In this document: positions 13,462 through 17,502 of the stretch, one piece after another | Layout of the letters: the number at the start of each line of letters is the position of its first letter | Numbering within the stretch: the first letter of the stretch is position 1 | DNA from: UMGS902 sp045538895 | Lineage (GTDB): Bacteria > Bacillota > Clostridia > Oscillospirales > CAG-272 | Assembly (NCBI GenBank): GCA_045538895.1 | Contig: JAZQEH010000015.1 | Coordinates: 1-17,502, forward strand | DNA: 17,502 bases | Direction: 5' to 3' | Translations under genes and position numbers: made by a program | The notes under the pieces: model-generated | The model's database searches: none | The model's input: the letters and a program-made list of their open reading frames with translations, nothing else | Told to the model about the DNA's origin: nothing

Positions 13462-13516
13462 GCAATGGAGCTATACGTTTTTCGGTGTGTGTAGCTTCGG
13501 TTGCACACACTTTTTT
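13461..13516 (+). promoter_or_regulatory. Possible attenuator: terminator and competing antiterminator hairpin
   Basis: The terminator stem GTGTGTGTAGC/GTTGCACACAC (13485-13495 with 13500-13510) is capped by a TTCG tetraloop and followed by six T residues, ending just before the ribosome binding site GAGGAAGG of the LRR gene. The 5' arm overlaps a second pairing, GGAGCTATAC (13467-13476) with GTGTAGCTTC (13489-13498), 10 bp with two G-U pairs, so the two folds exclude each other. AGCAATG (13461-13467) is also fully complementary to CATTGCT (13530-13536), directly before the start codon. This geometry is that of a transcription attenuator, but no ligand or RNA class is recognised. Confidence 0.6.
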
Positions 13517-13536
13517 ATTTGAGGAAGGACATTGCT

Positions 13537-15690
13537 ATGAAAAAACTGTTTTGTATTCTGACATGCGTATGCGTGCTTGTCGTACTTTGTGTGATGACCG
13601 CATCTGCGGAAACTTACAATGGCACATGCGGCGATAATGCTACATGGGTACTTGACACTTCTACGGGAGTGCTTACCATCAGCGGCAATGGTGAAATGAC
13701 AAGCTATGGGTGGAGTAATTATTCCGAATATATAAAAACCGCGGTAATAGAAGATGGTATTACCAATATTACCGATTACGCTTTCGTTCAACATCCGAAC
13801 TTGGTCAATGTTACTATCCCAAATAGTGTTACCGTAATTGGCAAGAATGCTTTTAGAAAGAGCGACTCGCTTGCCAATATTACAATTCCTGCAAGTGTAA
13901 AAAGAATCGATTACGGTGCTTTTTCGGCATGTCCAAAACTTACTACTATTACTGTAGATAGTTCAAACCCATATTACAGTACAGACGAATATGGAGTTTT
14001 GTATACTAAAGACATGACTACACTACTTCAGTGTCCTTCAGCGACTACAATTACGGAATACACTGTTCCGAGCAGTGTAACAAGGATTTTAACTTTTGCT
14101 TTTTCAGGTTGCAAGAACATAACATCATATAAAGTTGAAAGTGGCAATACATATTTTTCTGCAGATGATTGTGGCGCTTTATTCAACTATGCTAAAACAA
14201 CTCTTATACAGTATCCTATAGGTAATGCTCGTACAGAGTACGCCGTTCCTAGTAGTGTCGAAATTATCTCTTACGATGCCTTTTATCTTTGCGACTACAT
14301 TATTACCGTTACAGTGCCAGACAGTGTAACCAAACTTCAGCAGGCAGTATTTAGCGGTTGTAAAAATCTTGTCTCCGTATCACTTGGCTCCGGTATAAAA
14401 TCGATTGACACCAATGTTTTCATGAACTGTAGCAGTCTTAAAAGTATTACTATTCCCGATGGAATAACGCAAATAGGAGGAAGCGTTTTTTACAACTGTT
14501 CTTCGCTTGCTACTGTCAAAATTCCGAGCACCGTAACCGCTATATCCGAAAACGCATTCTACAACTGCACCTCGCTCATTAATATTACTCTTCCCGAAGG
14601 ATTTCAATGGATCGGCAGATATGCGTTTTATAATTGCACTTCACTTGCAAACATTACTCTTCCTGAAGGACTTACTCAACTGGGTATAAGCACATTTGAA
14701 AACTGTTCTTCCCTTACAAGTATAACTATTCCTAGCAGTGTAACATCTTTCGGCAGTAATGTTTTCAAAGGTTGCACCTCGCTTACAAGCATTATGGTTG
14801 ATGAAGATAATACACTCCTTTCCAGCGATAGTCATGGCGTTCTTTTCAGTAAAGATAAAACAAAACTTGTTCAATATCCTGCAGGAAATATGGCAACAGA
14901 GTATATTATTCCCGATGGCGTTACCAATATCTTCAACTATGCTTTTGAAAACTGTACTTCGCTTCAAAACATCACAATTCCGGAGGGTGTAACAGCTATC
15001 GGTAATAATGCTTTTAGATATTGCACATCTCTTGAAAGCATAACGATTCCGGATAGTGTGACACAGACCGGTAGCAGAGTTTTTTCTGATTGTACTGCTT
15101 TGAAAAATGTAGTAATTTCAAAAGGATTGGGAAAACTCTATGGATATACTTTCTACAGTTGCACCGCCTTGGAGAGCATTACCATACCGTCAAACATTAA
15201 GATTATTAATAACAACGTCTTTGAAAACTGCACTTCTCTAAAAAATGTTATTATTCCAGATAGCGTAACCACTATCGGCAATTATGCTTTTTCAAATTGC
15301 TCATCGTTGACAAATGTTGTTATCCCCGACAGTGTGACAATGATTGCTTTTAATGCCTTTAGCGGATGCGTTGCACTCCAAACAATCGAAATTCCAAGCA
15401 GCGTAACAGCAATAGGCAGTAATGCTTTTCTAAATTGCGACAATCTTACCGTATATTGTTATGAAAACTCATATGCAGATATATATGCACAGTCGAACAA
15501 CCTCGCAGTTTCATATATTCTCCCGCCTGCTAAAGATCTTGACGGTGACGGTGTGGTTAGTGTAAAGGACGTGCTTGCTTCGATTAAAGCTGTTCTAAAT
15601 GGCACTACACTTGACGGTGCGGATATGAATGGCGATGGCAAATTTACCTTAATTGATATCCTTCGCATACTCAAAGCGGTTGTTGCATAG
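13537..15690 (+). CDS. Secreted BspA-like leucine-rich-repeat protein with C-terminal dockerin
   Basis: This encodes 717 residues; the ATG at 13537 follows GAGGAAGG and opens a signal peptide (MKKLFCILTC..., cleavage after ASA-24). Residues ~25-65 are the entry segment common in clostridial BspA-like proteins (TWVLDTSTGVLTISGNGEM). Residues ~65-650 are LRR_5-type repeats of about 23 residues with the pattern ITIPDSVTTIGNYAFSNCSS, broken by longer inserts (such as YGVLYTKDMTTLLQ and HGVLFSKDKTKLVQYPAGN). Residues 665-717 are a type I dockerin with two complete calcium loops, D667-D669-D671-...-D678 and D696-N698-D700-...-D707. Such proteins usually bind surfaces, host ligands or polysaccharide; the dockerin implies attachment to a cohesin scaffold. 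The coding sequence looks more AT-rich than the upstream operon. No terminator separates it from the short gene at 15780. Confidence 0.9.
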   Translation: MKKLFCILTCVCVLVVLCVMTASAETYNGTCGDNATWVLDTSTGVLTISGNGEMTSYGWSNYSEYIKTAVIEDGITNITDYAFVQHPNLVNVTIPNSVTVIGKNAFRKSDSLANITIPASVKRIDYGAFSACPKLTTITVDSSNPYYSTDEYGVLYTKDMTTLLQCPSATTITEYTVPSSVTRILTFAFSGCKNITSYKVESGNTYFSADDCGALFNYAKTTLIQYPIGNARTEYAVPSSVEIISYDAFYLCDYIITVTVPDSVTKLQQAVFSGCKNLVSVSLGSGIKSIDTNVFMNCSSLKSITIPDGITQIGGSVFYNCSSLATVKIPSTVTAISENAFYNCTSLINITLPEGFQWIGRYAFYNCTSLANITLPEGLTQLGISTFENCSSLTSITIPSSVTSFGSNVFKGCTSLTSIMVDEDNTLLSSDSHGVLFSKDKTKLVQYPAGNMATEYIIPDGVTNIFNYAFENCTSLQNITIPEGVTAIGNNAFRYCTSLESITIPDSVTQTGSRVFSDCTALKNVVISKGLGKLYGYTFYSCTALESITIPSNIKIINNNVFENCTSLKNVIIPDSVTTIGNYAFSNCSSLTNVVIPDSVTMIAFNAFSGCVALQTIEIPSSVTAIGSNAFLNCDNLTVYCYENSYADIYAQSNNLAVSYILPPAKDLDGDGVVSVKDVLASIKAVLNGTTLDGADMNGDGKFTLIDILRILKAVVA

Positions 15691-15711
15691 CCCTAAAACT
15701 GTAAAAAATCC

Positions 15712-15741
15712 TTGACAAAGGTGCATGTTGCGACGTATAAT
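15712..15741 (+). promoter_or_regulatory. Promoter of the 40-residue peptide gene
   Basis: Perfect TTGACA (15712-15717) and perfect TATAAT (15736-15741) with an 18-bp spacer, starting 22 bp after the LRR gene stop. It is the best match to the vegetative consensus in the window. Confidence 0.85.
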
Positions 15742-15779
15742 TTATACATAACATAACCTTTATATAGGGAGGGAAACAA

Positions 15780-15902
15780 ATGAAAGATTTGTATTTAAAG
15801 CCTGAAGCAGAGGTTGTTTCTTTCTGTTCGGTTGATGTTGTTGCATCAAGCCTTCGTTATGAAACCGAAGAAAACGAGCTTCCCATGGTTCCGATAGGTT
15901 AA
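15780..15902 (+). CDS. Short peptide gene, 40 residues, YxKPxxEVVxF-type
   Basis: The ORF MKDLYLKPEAEVVSFCSVDV... ends in ...ELPMVPIG and is preceded by GGGAGGGAAACAA, with a consensus promoter about 30 bp further up and a terminator 20 bp after the stop. These three signals around such a short frame make a real gene likely. The pattern Y-x-K-P-x-x-E-V-V-x-F then D-V-V/I resembles short clostridial proteins of unknown role that I have seen starting similarly; the likeness to leader-core precursor peptides is inference only. It has one Cys (16), no signal peptide and an acidic C-terminal half. No peptide-modifying enzyme or transporter gene is present in the window. Confidence 0.75.
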   Translation: MKDLYLKPEAEVVSFCSVDVVASSLRYETEENELPMVPIG

Positions 15903-15922
15903 TATTTGCAGATATAAAAAGT

Positions 15923-15953
15923 AAAGGCACCTTAAAAGGTGCCTTTGCTTTTT
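15923..15953 (+). terminator. Terminator of the short peptide gene
   Basis: AAAGGCACCTT (15923-15933) pairs with AAGGTGCCTTT (15936-15946), followed by GCTTTTT. It lies between convergent genes and could also stop the minus-strand aminotransferase transcript. Confidence 0.85.
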
Positions 15954-15976
15954 AGTTGTATTGGGTGATTATCTTA

Positions 15977-17173
15977 TTAAAACACATATTTTTTCAAGCG
16001 TTCAAATGCTTCCTCGACTTTATGGAGAGGGAGTGCAAGGTTCATTCGTATATGCGTCTTGCCGCCAAACGGTCTGCCGTCCTGCCATACAACGCCTACG
16101 TCCCAACCTTTTTTTAACAGAGCGTCCATGGTTATGCCGTTTTCCGAAAGCCACTTTTCGCAGTTGAGGAAGAGCATATACGTACCCTCGGGCTTCGTAA
16201 CTTCAACGCCCTTGAAATTTTTGCTGATGTAATCGCAAGCGAAATTTATGTTGCCGCTTAAGACGGTGCAAAGCTCGTCTGTCCACTTGTGTCCCTCGTC
16301 TTTATACGCACCTATCAGCGCATGCATGGACAAAACGTTGATGTTGTTGTAGTGCGTTAGCTCGGATTCACGGTTTATACGGTCACGCAGCCACGGATTG
16401 TAAACTATCTGATAAGCACCGATGAGTCCTGCAAGATTAAACGTTTTTGACGGGGCATAGAGCGCAACCGTTCGCATTTTTGCATCCTCGCTTACAGATT
16501 GCGTTGGGGTATGGCGGTGTCCGTTCAAGAGTATGTCCGACCAGATTTCGTCGGAAATCACATACACGTTATGCTTTTTGAAGAGAGCCATTGCTGCAGC
16601 TATCTCGCCCTTTTCCCACACTCTGCCCGTGGGATTGTGCGGTGAGCAAAAAATGGCGGTATGGATATTGTTTTCTACAATTTTTTGCTCCATATCGTCA
16701 ATGTTCATGCGGTATATGCCGTTTTCATCCTTGACAAGCTCGCTATGTACAAGGCGGTATCCGTTGTCACCGAGCGAGTTTGTAAATCCGATATACGTAG
16801 GGGAATGCACAAGTATTTTTTCGCCTGCACTGCATAGTACACGGACTGCCGAGAGCAGACCGCCGAGCACGCCGTTCTGATATGCAATGTCTTCTTTTTG
16901 CGGGGAAGTGCCGTTTCGTACATTATGCCAGCGTATAATGGAATCGTAGTATTCCTCACGGGTGTTAAAATATCCGTAGGTTGTATGCTTTGCACGTTCT
17001 ACAATGGCCTCGGTCACGGTAGGTACGGTTGCAAAATTCATGTCCGCTACCCACATGGGGATGGCATCAAAGCCGTCTTTCGGTGCAGGCGGTGCAAAGC
17101 CTTTGCCGAGTCCGTCAACCGCTAAAGCATCGTTTCCGTATCTGTCGGGAATTGTAATAAAGTCGTATTTCAT
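15977..17173 (-). CDS. MalY/PatB-type PLP-dependent aminotransferase (putative C-S lyase)
   Basis: This encodes 398 residues of fold-type I aminotransferase class I/II, MalY/PatB subgroup, which generally cleave cystathionine or cysteine conjugates (beta-lyase) and sometimes act as regulators. The start at 17173 follows GGAGAAAGAT. Subgroup hallmarks are the N-terminal IPMWVADMNF and TYGYF, the FCSPHNPTGRVW segment with the PLP-contacting Asn, ISDEIWSDI (PLP-ring Asp), and the PLP lysine in APSKTFNLAG. The C-terminal RMNLALP supplies the carboxylate-binding Arg. The length is as usual for the family. It stands alone, convergent with the peptide gene. Exact substrate (cystathionine, cysteine or another amino acid) cannot be read from sequence. 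Confidence 0.9.
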   Translation of the reverse strand: MKYDFITIPDRYGNDALAVDGLGKGFAPPAPKDGFDAIPMWVADMNFATVPTVTEAIVERAKHTTYGYFNTREEYYDSIIRWHNVRNGTSPQKEDIAYQNGVLGGLLSAVRVLCSAGEKILVHSPTYIGFTNSLGDNGYRLVHSELVKDENGIYRMNIDDMEQKIVENNIHTAIFCSPHNPTGRVWEKGEIAAAMALFKKHNVYVISDEIWSDILLNGHRHTPTQSVSEDAKMRTVALYAPSKTFNLAGLIGAYQIVYNPWLRDRINRESELTHYNNINVLSMHALIGAYKDEGHKWTDELCTVLSGNINFACDYISKNFKGVEVTKPEGTYMLFLNCEKWLSENGITMDALLKKGWDVGVVWQDGRPFGGKTHIRMNLALPLHKVEEAFERLKKYVF

Positions 17174-17206
17174 ATCTTTCTCCGCTATAAAATTCTGTTT
17201 GAGTTA

Positions 17207-17235
17207 AGTATAGCATATTATTTGAATTTTTACAA
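17207..17235 (-). promoter_or_regulatory. Promoter of the aminotransferase gene
   Basis: On the minus strand TTGTAA (17230-17235), 17 bp, TATACT (17207-17212) with TG one base upstream (extended -10), about 33 bp before the start codon. Confidence 0.65.
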
Positions 17236-17243
17236 GATTGCAA

Positions 17244-17273
17244 GTAAAGGCACCTCACTTGAGGTGCCTTTAC
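17244..17273. terminator. Hairpin resembling the GGCACC/GGTGCC terminators
   Basis: A perfect 13-bp stem (GTAAAGGCACCTC with its complement, loop ACTT), the third use in the window of the same hairpin core. The T tract is poor on both strands, and it lies upstream of the aminotransferase with no gene to its right in the window, so it may be a terminator for a gene outside or a moved palindrome. Confidence 0.5.
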
Positions 17274-17363
17274 AGTTTTGTGTGTTACTATTAGATATAA
17301 GTATCATATTTTATTTGTTGCAAATAAGAAATACGTAAAAAAGCGAGGAGTTTCTATGTAGGA

Positions 17364-17502
17364 TAAATTATTGTTTATGGGGGTAATTTGGAACCCACAA
17401 ACCGTAGGGGATGGCCCCCTGGACATCCCGTTTTGCCTTGGTTCATGCGGGACGTCGAAGGCGCCGTCCCCTACCGAGGTTGGTGCGTAGCTGTAATGTA
17501 AA
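17364..17502 (+). repeat. GTAGGGG palindromic MITE-like element E (cut by window edge)
   Basis: The element begins TAAATTATTGTTTATG and has imperfectly inverted arms GTAGGGGATGGCCCC... (17404-17430) and its reverse (17448-17474). Outer flanks (GGGTAATTTGGAACCCACAAACC) resemble those of element D, but the arm sequences differ. The right terminal motif would lie just beyond the window. It starts directly after GAGGAGTTTCTATGTAG, a ribosome-binding-site-like stretch with an immediately stopped ATG. The rest of 17274-17363 is AT-rich with no feature I can support. Confidence 0.75.

Noticed and set aside
1..17502. tRNA, rRNA or known riboswitch
   Set aside because: I saw no cloverleaf, rRNA segment or recognisable riboswitch core on reading the intergenic stretches; a covariance-model scan would be the decisive test.

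Overview
The window looks like a chromosomal stretch from an anaerobic, low-to-moderate-GC Firmicute of the class Clostridia, probably a gut or rumen Oscillospiraceae/Ruminococcaceae-type bacterium. The basis is an oxygen-sensitive glycyl-radical ribonucleotide reductase with its activase, a PduL-type phosphotransacylase, a NifU-like/GGGtGRT gene pair, dockerin-bearing secreted proteins, a BspA-type leucine-rich-repeat protein, and strong AGGAGG-like ribosome binding sites. No species can be assigned from sequence alone.

Layout. 1-2400: a repeat element (A), a terminator, and a minus-strand secreted esterase with a C-terminal dockerin-like module. 2430-3900: minus-strand NADP-type glutamate dehydrogenase with its own promoter and terminator. 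3950-8175: a plus-strand deoxynucleotide block: nrdG (activase), nrdD (class III reductase carrying a fused C-terminal glutaredoxin domain, preceded by two tandem NrdR boxes), and an overlapping thioredoxin-reductase-like gene, closed by a terminator. 8184-9905: a rearranged accessory stretch. A lipoprotein gene lies between two copies of the last 114 bp of the thioredoxin reductase gene plus its terminator, and each copy runs into a small inverted-repeat element (B, then D). 9898-10554: minus-strand TepA/ClpP-like serine protease. 10625-13225: plus-strand operon pduL, NifU-like scaffold, GGGtGRT protein, followed by structured repeat C and a terminator. 13286-15690: a promoter, a 140-bp inverted-repeat leader, a terminator/antiterminator-like hairpin pair and a secreted BspA-like LRR protein with a full dockerin. 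15712-15946: a short gene with its own strong promoter and terminator, encoding a 40-residue peptide. 15977-17173: minus-strand MalY/PatB-type aminotransferase. 17244-17502: a terminator hairpin and repeat E, cut by the window edge.

How the parts work together. nrdG, nrdD and the reductase gene form a likely self-contained route to dNTPs: activase, catalytic subunit, fused redoxin and a flavoprotein to re-reduce it, with NrdR control. The esterase and LRR protein are both exported and both end in dockerin modules, so they may be tethered to a cohesin-bearing surface scaffold encoded elsewhere. The pduL operon has the biased codon use of highly expressed genes.

Most worth a second look: (1) a family of intergenic elements (A, B, C) with a three-hairpin architecture maintained by compensatory changes, each lying 3' of a gene in the same orientation; (2) a shared terminal motif, TAAATTAWWGTTTATG, on otherwise unrelated elements A, B, D and E; (3) the possible attenuator leader of the LRR gene; (4) the 40-residue peptide gene; (5) the duplicated trxB end with an inverted terminator palindrome.
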